Positions 50,970 through 61,829 of a DNA stretch of 64,000 bases are shown here, piece after piece. The stretch lies in NCBI RefSeq assembly GCF_016906535.1, contig NC_057377.1, forward strand, positions 1,054,001 through 1,118,000, written 5' to 3'. Below the pieces are notes generated by a model. That model searched no databases, was not told where the DNA came from, and saw nothing but the letters and a program-made list of their open reading frames with translations. Positions within the stretch are counted from its first letter, which is position 1, and every line of letters starts with the position of its first letter. The translations under genes were made by a program, and so were the position numbers. This DNA is from Rhizoctonia solani. Its lineage: Eukaryota > Basidiomycota > Agaricomycetes > Cantharellales > Ceratobasidiaceae.

Positions 50970-52664
50970 TTATGAGCTAGTATAGTTGACCCTGAGAGTT
51001 AGGTTGAAAGGAAGGGTTGTCGCAGTCACAGTTATATCGCCACCATTGGACACCAATTCTGACAATTTCTTCTCGAGGTTGGGACGGGTCGCTTGCTCCA
51101 ACTGTGGAGGAGCCTGGAGATAAATGTTCTTACCGCCCGATGATAAGCTCGGTTTCTTGATTTGGCTGTTTATGTCACGTTTCAGATCGGGAGGTCGCTA
51201 GCTGAACAAACGGACTTACACATCCTGCTTTTCTTGAAGCCATTCAATAAAACGTTCTACGGTCCACTCGCTGCTGACCGCCACATCCAGAACCTCTCCG
51301 CCACATACGGGACAATCCTTCCGTTGTTCGTGCTCAAACGTGTAGGAATATACACCTTCCGTTCCTATCATCATGAAATAATTGTTCAAATACGGGGCAC
51401 AGCTCGTCACGATCTTCAACGCTTCGTTACAACACGATGCTTCCCCGATGGTTACTACATCTGACGCAAATGTCACAAACAAAGGAACTTACCGGCAATT
51501 ATGGCGTTTGTGGACGCAATGGCTGGAATGATGTTTTTGACCACACCTTGCGTTAATGACCATGTCACACCATCAATTTTGAACTCTTTAGCACGAGCGG
51601 ATGCTGTTTGATATAGCCACCCAATGTGTTCTGGATCGTCACTATCCATCTTCTTGTCTGTAATTCCTAATCAATACCGTCACCCAATGAAACAGGGTGG
51701 CTGAGGCCAGACCTCCATGGACTCGAGGCCACTCAAGAACACTAGCCCACTCGATACAGTGCTCTGGGAGCCGAGGTGTATTGGCAATCGTGCAAATAGG
51801 GAATGCTGTTGGCTTGTTTAGCATGTCTAGGGAACACTCATAGCAGGAGGTGACCGTTGGAAAAATAACTCGGGCCTGGCCCTTGAACCCTATACGACAA
51901 ACGAGATTGAGCAAGCTCGTTAATTGGTATCTCCATAAATCCACAATGTTATCGCACCTTCAGTCCCACCATCAATCAAAGGCTTCAAGCTTTCTGGATT
52001 ATCATTGTCCACAAGGTTAACCAGCGTCGCATTGATCCACCTTCGAGCTTCCACAGAATCCAAGCCACATATTACGAGTGTGAATTGCATGTAATAGTCA
52101 TCATCCTTATCTTGAATCTTTCCGTAGTACCTATTCTCGTTATAGCAGTATTTAATGAGTGGCGAATTGATAGTAAGACAAGGGGGATGTACGCACGGAG
52201 TGACATTGACCCCAGGAACTCGGTTCATCACATATTCTGCTGCTACCACAGCCTTCGGTCTTCCGACATCCTTGGGACTGTACGATCATTCATAAAACGT
52301 GTTTTTGGAACAGAAAACAATCGCGTACCGAAATAAGAACTGCCTATTTAGATTGCTGACATCAATCGTATCCATGTCAATTACGTGGATGTCCTTGAAA
52401 CCCAGCAACGCGAGATTGGGAAGAATTTCGCAGCCGAGCCCACCAGCACCGATTACCAGTACCTTGCATTTGTCTCGCAAGAATTCTTTTGCCTGTCCAA
52501 TCAAGAACCTCTAAAACCCACACGAACCACCCAGACCCGGCGCAACTTACCGCGTCGGGGGCAAATGCCTCATCTGTCCTAGGCCCGGGGCGATCTAACA
52601 GCTGATCTACGTGGCTCCATCTCCCATCCCATTGTGAGTTTGAGTCTAGCGCCGCTGTTGACAT
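50970..52664 (-). CDS. UBA3: NEDD8-activating enzyme E1 catalytic subunit UBA3
   Basis: Activates the ubiquitin-like protein NEDD8/Rub1 for transfer to cullins, thereby switching on SCF-type ligases. ATG 52662-52664 starts [20 protein letters not shown]. Motifs: nucleotide-binding [50 protein letters not shown], the first zinc pair in [11 protein letters not shown], catalytic cysteine in [40 protein letters not shown] and the second zinc pair in [10 protein letters not shown]. The C-terminal ubiquitin-fold part ends [11 protein letters not shown] at stop 50970-50972. Its partner ULA1/APPBP1 is not in the window. Several F-box genes nearby would depend on neddylated SCF, though linkage is probably chance. 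Confidence 0.93.
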
Positions 52665-53284
52665 TGTTCGACGGTGCCGTGAAGTCGTGTGGTTGTTGCT
52701 CCCTTGTGTGCATGTGTCGCGCCAGGATTACATGATTACATAAGCTTGGGCGCTCCTGGTGGTTTAAACAACCCACTTCCACCTATCGATATTGTCAGTA
52801 TTATTGTGCACAACTGAAGCTAAGAAACTCCATCCTAGGATTATCCTAACTATCTTGTTTAAGCTAATGAGCTATGGGGCGCCATTGGTGGATCCAAAGC
52901 GTCAGCCCCAACCAACAGAAACTTGGATCTTTGGCTCATACCAATTGAGACACACTTTATCATATTGAAGCTATTGGACTACGTGTGCCATCAGCTGTTC
53001 CATGTACCTTTTCTTTAATCAATTTGTTTATATTTCTTCTGTGTATCTTAGTAAGAAGTACTATTAGCCCATTGCCATGTGTTCATGCACCTAACTTGGC
53101 TCTGGGGGCATAGGTAGGGGATATGTTTCCAGGATAGGATAGTGCCATAACTTATACCTAGTCCTCATGGTCTTGGAGCAAGCAAATATTGGAGCAGGAT
53201 TTTTGTAGATTGGAAGGAAGAATTGTATTTGTGGGAGATTCCCAGCTCAAGCACTTCCTAAGGTGGTCACAGGTAAGACCCAAC
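52665..53284. other. A/T-rich intergenic region
   Basis: Marks the left edge of the repeat-rich part of the window. No gene seen. Confidence 0.5.
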
Positions 53285-53880
53285 TGTTAGACTCGCAGAG
53301 GCGAAACGGATGACTAAGCGAGTAAGCGCCGAACGAAGAGGACGGTGCGGGCGAGTGTCGAGACGACGAGAGTGAGCGGGGCGAGCGAGTAAAATAAGCG
53401 AAATGTATTCTACGAGTAAGAACTGGTGTTGCAAGCGATTGGAGGCATCGGACTTCCCATGCTTGCTTATATACATGAGCAGGCGAAAACTGTAAGCTAA
53501 AGGGGGCCGTAGGCGCCGGCAGAAAGAGGCCGTGAGCCCGAAGGCGAAACAGGAGAAGGTGAGGAGGAAAAGTACGAGATGAAATATGAGAGGTACGCGA
53601 TGGTACGAGGTGGGGAGCCGAGGGATTCGGCGCGACCGATCATAAGTGCCGATGGTCCAATGCCGGAGGCGATCCAAATCGGGAGTAATGTCGTGCGAAT
53701 GAGTACGATAACCGCGTGGAGACCTCGGGTAACCAGGAGACAAGGTGGAGACGAGGGAGAGTCGCGTGAGAGCGACAACCTGGGGATGCGGACCGGAGGG
53801 CCGCGAGAACGAGGGAGCCGACGAGGTGGCGACGAGGTGGCGGTCACGTGTGAGGTGTTACGTACGCTGAGTTCGTAACA
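53285..53880 (-). repeat. Candidate solo LTR of a second retroelement family
   Basis: A 596-bp GC-rich island in A/T-rich surroundings, bounded by TGTTAG at 53285 and CGTAACA ending at 53880, the inverted TG...CA ends typical of LTRs (TGTTA...TAACA). Read on minus it begins TGTTACGAACTCAGCG and carries a TATA-like TATATAAGCAAGC near 53463-53476, as expected for an LTR promoter. No gag, pol or primer-binding site flanks it, hence solo. The flanking 5-bp sequences do not match exactly, so the target duplication is decayed or the ends are off by a base or two. Confidence 0.55.
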
Positions 53881-55093
53881 CAAGTAGCTTATATAAAGTG
53901 ATCAAAAAGAATGAGCCAGCCCAAAAATTTTGCTCATGTGTATCTCCACAAGGAGACTTAGTTTTGATCTAAAACTTTGTATATATGTTCTATACTACTC
54001 TATCTACATAATTTACTATTACATTGTAAACAAATTCTCAATTGTGCAGGTGACGCGTGAGTGTCATTGATTTGAGCTCACATGGCTCAATCTTTTTGGG
54101 CGCAAGTGTATGTATATCATCAACCCTAAGCAAGTTGCAAGTACTTGCACTGTATGGGCTGCAATAATTAATTCCCTGGTGCAGAAAGTCCAACAATGCC
54201 TTCTAGCTGATGGTGCACAGACAAATTAGTAATGTTGATAGGGTGGTATCTGTGGCAAAGTTTGATATACCTGCTGAGTTGTGTTATGTGCTTTGTTTCT
54301 AGATAACCTGTTTATTACTAGTCATCCACATACAATCATTCAATCTTACTGTAAGTTTCTTTTGCAATTCCAATGTGTTGCACATTTGTTGCCTATGTCC
54401 TTACTTGAATTACCAGGACATGGGCTGCGCAAGTTACACTTGAATCACTTGCATATGGTCATGATCAACTCAGTTGGCAGATGCTTGAGAGAACAAATAA
54501 TGTTATTACATAATATTCATGGGGTTACCTGGCTATATCCATAACTTGAACCACCTGCAATTGTACAACCATAGGTACTGGGGAAATTGATCATATTGAT
54601 ACCCCTTGTATTTCATGGGAAACATATTTGGAAACTTGAGTCACCCTATATAGGATGGGTATGCGTGTAAGGTGTGGCTTTCTAATCAACACCTCCACTT
54701 TCCAACAGAGCTGCTTCTTGATTAGTGGTACAACCTGAGATAGATTGATAGTTTGCAGGTGTCAATATTAATCACATAGAGGTTGTCAATTATTGAGGCT
54801 AAATTTTGTTAGAAATTGTGAGGTTGTTGTGTGGGCAGTATTCCAATCACATTGAATTCTGTACATTTTTCCAATCTGGTCCAGCCACTTGATACTTTGT
54901 TACCCACCCAAGTCCTGGTTTCATCTATCAGGGCACAACCTCAAAGAACCACTCTGTCAACAAGAGTAAATTCTGTGTACGTGATGATTACCAGCAACAG
55001 TTAGATTGTAACAAGGCAATCCATTGCTTGAGATATAGAACGCAAGTTCAACTTTCATGCAGTCCATCATTCTCCTCCCCTACCTCACTCTGC
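53881..55093. other. A/T-rich region without supported gene
   Basis: About 1.2 kb. One 87-codon plus frame (54281-54544) has no motif and no splice partner. The 3' end probably contains the promoter of the disrupted F-box-like gene. Confidence 0.45.
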
Positions 55094-56577
55094 ATGGGAA
55101 AGATCAACCATAATCCTATCAAGAGTAAGCCTGGCCTTGATGCCATTGTTCTCAATCTCCCACTGAAACAATTTTGTTTTCTCTCCTTAGCATCAATACA
55201 TTCTGCAAGTCAGCATGATTGTGTTTGTAAAGACCCTACATTCCCAATGGAAATCATCCTTCTCATTGCTGGACAACAGCTGGCTATGGGGAGAATGCGC
55301 AACCTTGCCACCATGTGTCTGCTTTGGAAAGATTACACGCCTGCCATTCAACAGATGTTATTCCACCACATCTACGTCACCACATACAACAACTATGCTT
55401 GTCTGATGAATACGCTTCAGTTGGGTGGTGACACCCCTGAACGCTGCTATACACTTGCGTCCATGGTCCGCTACCTTTCAGTTGTTTTATGCCTGTCCTC
55501 TTGCTGGGGAGAATCCTTGCTACTTCCACACCACATTTCAAACCTTTATGACAATCTCCCTATGCTTCAGCTCATTGACTTGACTGAAGCTCCCATGGGT
55601 GGGCTAGGAAGGAGCCTAGTTCCATCTGAAGAAGATATTGATTGCATGGGAACTCTTGAATCTCCTTGTTTAGTCACTTTCACTGGTTGTCTAGGGCCCA
55701 TGGGTGGGGCAATGTTTATGGGTCTTCCCTGCCTTGAAGAGCTTCACCTGCTTGGACACATCCCCATATCCTTATTTAGCCTTGCTTGCCCTTGCTCAGG
55801 CTGTGCTCTCTGCCGGCTCACCTGGGGATGCTCAACGCCTCCTACTCTCCAATGGATTCAATGGTGTCCTAGACGTCTGTAAGGACGTCGAGGGTGCGGG
55901 CGCTTGTGGCCGTGTGACTAATACAGTAAAACCGCTTAAGGCAGCAACAAGATACCCTACAACAACGAACTAACTAACTATGATGACCACGCGCTATAAG
56001 GCGGCGGCGAGCTATGTATGTACAGCAAGGGCAACGCTTAAGGCGTGTATCTAAGTAACTTACTGGGCTGTAAGGCCCTTGTACAATGTAGGATGCAACA
56101 AGAGATAATCAACCTGGGTGTTACCATGGTTGGTTGGCCTCCTTATATATTACAGAGCTACCTAATTACAAATACAACTATATGCAATACTGTATCAAAT
56201 AAGAACCCCAATCCGCAGTCGGCCTTACTCATGCATACGTGTCACTGACGTGTCATAGTGATGTCATCAGGTGGAGGTGGCTGCGTATGCTGAGGTAAGC
56301 GTGGATGGGGACGTGGCTTGGCGTTTAGCATATGATATAAGCGCCAAAGTCACATGACTGAAAATGTTGTCCGTTTGCCTTTGTTTAAATCCGAGAAAAT
56401 GGGAATAAATCCCCTGGTATCAACTGTGTCTACAACAAATGGGTATTTGGCAATTCAGAAGAAGTTGTAGATGGAGAACTAGTACTGCTTTCTGCTCCCA
56501 AGTCCAAGGTTGAGCTGGATGCAATTTGTCATTACATTGGCCAACGCAAAATGATTCTCCAGAGCAGTAACATCTGA
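55094..56577 (+). pseudogene. F-box-like gene disrupted by a solo LTR
   Basis: Before insertion the gene had three coding blocks: 55094-55124, 55191-55864 (66-bp intron between) and, beyond the LTR, 56443-56577. Skipping the LTR and one copy of the 5-bp target site, the frame continues without a break through WVFGNSEEVVDGELVLLSAP to a TGA at 56575-56577, giving 279 residues. The F-box-like block is FPMEIILLIAGQQLAMGRMR-NLATMCLLWKDYTPAIQQML, followed by Leu-rich text ending PCLEELHLLGHIPISL. With the LTR present, translation ends six codons into the insertion (WCPRRL then stop at 55880-55882). The lack of other stops on either side suggests a recent loss. Confidence 0.8.
55865..56437 (-). repeat. 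Solo LTR A of the Tf2-like family, with 5-bp target duplication
   Basis: A 573-bp LTR from TGTCCTAGACG to TCTACAACA, the same family and orientation as LTR B. It is flanked on both sides by AATGG (55860-55864 and 56438-56442), a perfect 5-bp target-site duplication. No internal element sequence remains, so the element was lost by LTR-LTR recombination. It has CACATG and TGATGTCA where younger copies have CACGTG and TGACGTCA. Confidence 0.92.
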
Positions 56578-56932
56578 AGGCATGAGGTAGTACGTGGAGT
56601 TGTGTTTCACGTCAACAATATATGCTGACTATCCGTGAGAATAGATGTACGCTGTGCATTGCAAGCAAATCTCCTTTGTTGTGGTTCACAACAAACAGAG
56701 CTTTAGATTTATCCATATATGTACAACCAATTCCCTTGCACTCAACTTTTATTGGGAATTGGTTGACCTGTTTGTTGCATCCTTTTTTAACTTCAATTTG
56801 TTTACTCTTATCTAGTTAATTTTAACTACAAGTTTCCCTTTGATGTCCAGGTCATGGTAGTCTTGAACAAGGTCTGAAACCCTCTCTAACCCCTCATACA
56901 CTTTGACATTGACTTGAATATTTGTCCTAGAC
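56578..56932. other. Intergenic region between the disrupted gene and element 1
   Basis: A/T-rich. A 65-codon frame (56622-56819) carries no motif. Nothing else seen. The five bases ATATT (56928-56932) before LTR B are the expected outer target site of element 1. Confidence 0.5.
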
Positions 56933-57494
56933 GTCCTTAAGGGGCGTCAAGGCAGCGGGCGCTTGTGGCCGTGTGTACTAAGTGAGAACCCGCTTAAGGC
57001 GGTGGAGTTGCTACCTACGACGACAAGCTACCTAACTACAATGACCACGCGCTATAAGGCGGCGGCGAACTACGTAAGTACAGTGAGAACAACGCTTAAG
57101 GCGTGTACCTAATTGGTTACTGGCTGTAAGGCCTTGTACAATGTGTGGAGTGCGACAAGAGGTAATCAACCTGGGTGTTACCATGGTTGGTTGGCCTCCT
57201 TATATATTACAGAGGTGAGCTAATTACAAATACAATATATGCAATACCATAACCAATAAGAACCCCAATCCGCAGTCGGCCTTACTCACACCTACGTGTC
57301 ACTGACGTGTCATAGTGATGTCATCAGGTGGAGGTGGCTACGTATGCTGAGGTAAGCGCGGATGGGGACGTGGCTTGGCGCTTAGCGTATGATATAAGCG
57401 CCAAAGTCACGTGATCAAAAATGTTGTCCGTTAGTCTTTGTTTAAATTCGAGAAAATAGGAATAAATTCCCTGGTATCAACTGTGTCTACGACA
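56933..57494 (-). repeat. LTR B, 3' LTR of element 1
   Basis: A 562-bp LTR bounded by TGTCCTAGACG (56933) and TACGACA (57494). It contains repeated CGCTTAAGGCG-type palindromes, a TGATGTCA site, and TCACGTGA near 57408-57415. Confidence 0.9.
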
Positions 57495-59530
57495 CTGCCC
57501 CCCCTCTAAGGGCCTTGGCAGCGCCGAGGGCCTTCTTTTTCATTTCTTTTTCGTATTTTTCTAAAATTTTTTCGGCGTTTTTCAAGTTTTCTCGGGGCTC
57601 CCATGTGTTTTCCTTGGACCCATATCCCTTCCATTTGACTCGGAAGAACCATTTTCCGTTTCTTTCCTTGGCATCAGTGATCCCTTCCACCTTGTATTCC
57701 TCTTCTCCGTCCACGGTGACTGGTGGGGGGCGATTTTCGAAGGAGCGCTTCTTGTCCCTTTTGACTTTAGACAGTAGCCCTACATAAAAGACATCATGTA
57801 TTTGCATAGTTGGAGGGAGTTCTAGGCGGTAGGCCCGGTCGGAGATCTTCTCAATAACCTTAAAGGGTCCTAAGCGTTGTTCTGTAAGTTTGGGACTTAA
57901 GGTTTTGAGGTTGACGTTTTTGGCGTCCAGCCAAGCTTCTTCTCCAATCTTGAATTCTATTGGGCTTCCATCTTCCCTGGCCGTCATGCGTTGCTTAGAT
58001 TGCCGGAGTGCCGATTCCACTTCCTTCCATTGTGCCTCCATTGTCTGGGCAAGGTCATCTGCCTCGGGGACGTCCATTGGTATATTTGACGGGGTTAAGG
58101 TGGGTTCCCATCCGTATAAGGCCTTGAAAGGAGTTTTCCCAGTGCTGCTGTGCACAGCATTGTTGTATGCAAATTCCGCCATTGGTAGCCACTTAGTCCA
58201 GTCCCGTTGGTTAATCCCCGAATAGGCCCTTAGAAAGTGTTCAATAGAAGGATTGACTTGTTCCGTCTGGCCGTTGCTCTGAGGGTGATATGCCAAGGAG
58301 AAGTGTGGGTCAATGCCAAGGCATTTGTACAGGGCCCTCAGGAATTTATTATTGAAGACCCTGCCTCTGTTGGATATGGTCTTTTCCGGCATGCCGTGAC
58401 GTTTCCATACGTTTTCCAGGAACAGTTCCGCTAGCTCAGGTGCCTTCAGTTTTTTGGAACATTTTACAAATATCCCGTACTTTGTAAAGCTATCAACAAT
58501 TACTAGGATTGAGTCGTTGCTTCTGTCCTTGGGTAGATTCACTATCATGTTGTAAGACACATGTTGCCAGGGTCTGACGGGGAGTTCAAGCGGCTGAGGT
58601 GGGATAGACGCATACTTGGGCTTTCTGATCCGCTGACACATTTCGCAGGAGTCTACGTGCCAATACGTGTCGGATTGGATGCCAGGCCAGTAGTAGTTCC
58701 TTGATACTAGCTCTAGGGTGCGTTGTCTGCCGGGATGTCCTGCTAGTGGGCTGTTGTGGAAGATGCGCAGTAGATCCGTTCTTAGTGTTCCGACGTCTGG
58801 GACTACAATTTGTCCTTGGTAGAAGAGTAAACCGGCCTCCATCTCGTAATCCTTGAATGCGCGTTTGATGGAGGGAGGTGCCTTGGACTCGTTCTGTAGG
58901 AATTGGAGAATCTCCTCCAGTGATTTGTCTTGGTCCAGGGATGACTCGATCTGGCGTTGTAGTTCTTTCTCTGGTGTGACTAAGGCAACGTTGGCAAATA
59001 CAGGGATGGGCAGCATGGTTTGGTCCGCAGGCGGAATGTTGGCATGGTCAGCACGACGGGATAGGGCATCTGGTTTGCTGGACTGCTTGCCAGGACGGTA
59101 GACTATTTGGAAATTGTAGCCTGCTAGTAAGAGGTGCCACCTTGCATGACAACAGTTGAAGGTCCGGGATTCTTTGCAGTATTCTAGGTTCCTGTGGTTG
59201 GTGAATACCGTTATGGGGTGGACCGTTCCTTCCAGGAAGATTTGCCAATACTCAAAGGAGCGGATGATTGCAAGGAGCTCCTTGTCATGGGTGTTGTAGT
59301 TCTGTTTGGCACCTTTGAATGATTCCAACAAGAAGCCTAAGGGATGTAGACAACCATCTTCCTGGCGTTGGCTCAATATGGAACCTAGTGCTGCACCGGA
59401 AGCATCCGTCTCCAGAAAGTAAGGTTTGGCAGGGTCCGCGTGGCAGAGTACCGGGGCGTTGGTAACGGCGTCCTTTAATCCTTGGAACGCTTCTTGTTCC
59501 TTTGTATCCCATTTCCAGGTTGTGTCTTTC
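57487..59530 (-). pseudogene. Pol fragment: RNase H, integrase, chromodomain (element 1)
   Basis: Open from 59530 to the stop at 57487-57489, which lies inside LTR B. Order: KWDTKEQEAFQGLKDAVT, RNase H beginning YFLETDASGAALGSILSQ, KELLAIIRSFEYW, then KPDALSRR; zinc-binding HxH-CxxC region ending CEMCQRIRKPKYAS; integrase core SILVIVDSFTKYGIFV; GPFKVIEKISDRAYRLELPP; C-terminal chromodomain WFFRVKWKGYGSKENTWEPR. Catalytic positions are damaged: RNase H TDH reads TNH (codon 59197-59199), and the two integrase Asp codons read Asn in SYNMIV (58549-58551) and ISNRG (58369-58371), while the Glu in GQTEQVN stays. The frame has no internal stop but cannot be active, and its N-terminal half is separated by element 2. 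Confidence 0.9.
57495..57507 (-). other. Polypurine tract of element 1
   Basis: On minus, AGAGGGGGGGCAG directly abuts the start of the 3' LTR (TGTCG), where plus-strand DNA synthesis is primed in LTR retroelements. Confidence 0.8.
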
Positions 59531-60090
59531 TGTCATAACCTCCTAACTTATACCACCGGAATCGGACGATTTTTCTGATATTTTTACTATTTTTTACGAA
59601 CCCTTTATCTTATGTTTTTCAATCACGTGATCTCGGCGCTTATTATGCCGAGATGCCGCGCCGAGATGCCGTGCCAAGGGCGCTTAGGGGAAATCCACGC
59701 TTCCGCACAGCCCGCAGCACCCTTCTTATTTCACACCTGTACTTCCTTTCTCACGCGCACAGACCATGTAAATAGTGCGTTCTCTTCTATACATACAGCA
59801 GGAAAATTGCTTGGAGATCCCAAGTCGATTTTACCTCGTCTCATATTCATTGAGGAGGATTAGACAGCCAGCTAAGTAGCAGGCCCCCAGTAGTATTCAG
59901 ACGCTCACCCCACCCCTTAACTCACCACACCTCCAGGCCTAAGGCCCCCTCGCATTAGTTAGTAGTAGAAGCCGCCTTAAAGCGGACTTAGTTAGCCTTA
60001 TCAGTAGATTACATAAGTGTTACTTGTAGTAGTACGGCCTCAAGCGCCCGACTCCACTAGCGTGTGCCCACCTTACAGTGGTGCACGACA
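59531..60090 (+). repeat. LTR D, 5' LTR of element 2 (divergent subfamily)
   Basis: 560 bp from TGTCATAACC to GTGCACGACA. It shares with LTRs A-C the layout TCACGTGA followed by CGGCGCTTAT, the CCTTAAAGCGG-type palindromes and the AAGCGCCCG end block, but its first 90 bases differ and it has no TGACGTCA site. It is therefore a sister subfamily. Confidence 0.8.
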
Positions 60091-60610
60091 TTGTAAAATC
60101 AACTTGGTGTAGGCTTTGATCAACAACGAGAGGACCTCCAGTACTAGCACGAGGGAAATCACGTGAACGGACTCGCCTTTCGCTATTAATAATCAAACTA
60201 GCGTTGGTCCCACGTAGTACCAAATTGCTATAAGGCTGACAGGCTCTGATCGCCCGTATACCACGAGTTTCGCCGGAACTCTGCAAGTAGCGCTCCTAGA
60301 CAGCTGAAACACCCGCTTGCAAAAAACCCGCACATATCACGATTGCCAGATCTGCTGATTTGCTGTAGGGATTGTCCAACGCTAGGTGCTTGACGCAAGG
60401 AGTTAGCAAACAACATCTTGCGCAAAAACCGCTCATAAGTCCTGTATCAGGCACCCATTCCCCCCACGCCGTTTCACTATTCCCTCCACTCGCTCTGGAG
60501 TCCCACACCCTTACTCCCGGCCTTCCTCTTGCTCCTCTTGACGTTCCATTCCATCCCACTCCCAACCGGCCTCTCGCAGCACATCTCCCGCTCCGCGAGA
60601 CTTGCCCAGG
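60091..60610 (+). other. 5' leader of element 2
   Basis: Non-coding leader between LTR and gag. Shares ordered blocks with the leader of element 3 (63533-64000), e.g. TACTAGCACGAGGGAAAT, TTAATAATCAAAC, CAACGCTAGGT and GCTCATAAGTCCTG, confirming that both are 5' ends of related elements. Confidence 0.8.
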
Positions 60611-61801
60611 ATGGAACCAGAGCTGTCCCCTACCGCTCTCCTCGAGGCTATCACAGCCCTCACAGCCACAGTTGGGTCCCTACAGGACCAAATCCGCGCC
60701 CAAAGCCAACAAATCACTGAGCTTAGGGCCATATGCAAGGAAACAGCGGACCTCCTTGGGGATAAGGATCAAGGAGTCCCCCAAACCAAGCCTGGCCCAT
60801 CGACTGGGCCTGTCACTCCCCCTACCCACACAGGGGGAGAAGCCCACACTCCAGGCACGGTTAGGCCTGGGCTCAAGGCCCCATTCAGGCCATCAAGAGG
60901 TACGGGATTTGATTCCGAAGAAGACAAAGAGCCAAGGCGCCCCAAAAAGGAGCCTCAGGGAACGCCTAGAAGGCACCTTGGGTCCCTCACCCCCTTTGAT
61001 GCTGGGTCCAGCGTAAAGAGACCCAAGATGGACCTCCCCGACCCTTACAAGGGAGACACCAGGGGCCGCAAAGCCACCCAATGGCTGGATCAAATGATGC
61101 TCTGGGTTGCCCTACATAGGGACCAGTTTGACAAGGAGGAGCAAATGGTTGTATGGATCCTATACCATATGACCAATAAAGCCGCTGATTGGGCTCTCCC
61201 CATCATTGGGGCCATCATCAAGGGCGAAGGCAACACCCCCACCACCATCCAGGCCTTAACGGCCAAATTCAAAGAAGCATTTGCCGATCCCAACGCCAAG
61301 CAAGCCGCCGCTAGAAAAATTGCGGTTCTCTCCCAAACAACCACCACCTCCGAGTACGTCACGGAGTTCCGCAATCTCATGGCGGAATTGGACTGGAACG
61401 AGGAGGCCTATATTGCGCAGTTCACGCGAGGCCTCCACTGGAAGGTCAAGGAACTACTATCAACCAAGGATAGTATTCCCGATGAACTCGAGGCAATTTT
61501 TGCGGCCTCTATTAAGATTGACAACATTTGCCGCAAAAATGAGGAGAACCGTCCCAAAAAGGCACCCGCCAAATCCCCGGCCACCGTAGCCACCACTTCC
61601 ACCACTACCACCCAACGGGTCCGCCTCTCAGAGGACCCAAACTATGTCACACCGGAAGAAAGGGATCGCCGCCGCGCGTCTGGCCTTTGTGTCAAGTGCG
61701 GTCAGAAGGGACACGGAATCAAGCAATGTCCCAACGGATGGAAAGCCACAGTCAAAGAAGTGGCTAAGATCGCCAAGGATGTTGAGTCGGGAAAAGATTG
61801 A
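60611..61801 (+). CDS. Gag polyprotein of element 2
   Basis: Capsid/nucleocapsid protein of 396 residues from ATG 60611 ([20 protein letters not shown]). The N-terminus is a coiled coil ([20 protein letters not shown]), followed by a Pro/Gly-rich linker and a gag capsid domain ([60 protein letters not shown]). The nucleocapsid has one CCHC knuckle, [14 protein letters not shown]. It ends GKD then TGA (61799-61801). The frame is undamaged, although element 2 is dead downstream. Pol follows in the -1 frame. Confidence 0.92.
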   Translation: MEPELSPTALLEAITALTATVGSLQDQIRAQSQQITELRAICKETADLLGDKDQGVPQTKPGPSTGPVTPPTHTGGEAHTPGTVRPGLKAPFRPSRGTGFDSEEDKEPRRPKKEPQGTPRRHLGSLTPFDAGSSVKRPKMDLPDPYKGDTRGRKATQWLDQMMLWVALHRDQFDKEEQMVVWILYHMTNKAADWALPIIGAIIKGEGNTPTTIQALTAKFKEAFADPNAKQAAARKIAVLSQTTTTSEYVTEFRNLMAELDWNEEAYIAQFTRGLHWKVKELLSTKDSIPDELEAIFAASIKIDNICRKNEENRPKKAPAKSPATVATTSTTTTQRVRLSEDPNYVTPEERDRRRASGLCVKCGQKGHGIKQCPNGWKATVKEVAKIAKDVESGKD

Positions 61802-61829
61802 GGTCAAGGACTGCTGCCAAGCCCTTGAC
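61789..61829 (+). promoter_or_regulatory. Predicted -1 ribosomal frameshift site between gag and pol
   Basis: The heptamer GGGAAAA (61789-61795) is phased G-GGA-AAA in the gag frame, the canonical X-XXY-YYZ slippery form, one sense codon before the gag stop. After a 7-nt spacer a perfect 7-bp stem forms: GTCAAGG (61803-61809) pairs with CCTTGAC (61823-61829) around a 13-nt loop. Slipping back one base enters the pol frame, which is open through the slip site and on to protease. Confidence 0.75.

Larger units (their letters stand above)
56933..59530 (-). mobile_element. Retrotransposon element 1 (Tf2-like Ty3/gypsy chromovirus), 3' part
   Basis: Minus-strand element with its 3' LTR (LTR B) at 56933-57494, a polypurine tract next to it, and the pol C-terminal half (RNase H, integrase, chromodomain) up to 59530. 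There it is cut by element 2, so its gag, protease, RT and 5' LTR should lie to the right of this window. The protein text matches the Tf2-type elements abundant in Rhizoctonia genomes. Confidence 0.9.

Noticed and set aside
53267..53883. Overlapping open frames on both strands, Arg/Ser/Pro-rich
   Set aside because: Composition reflects the GC-rich LTR-like repeat; no motif and no introns.
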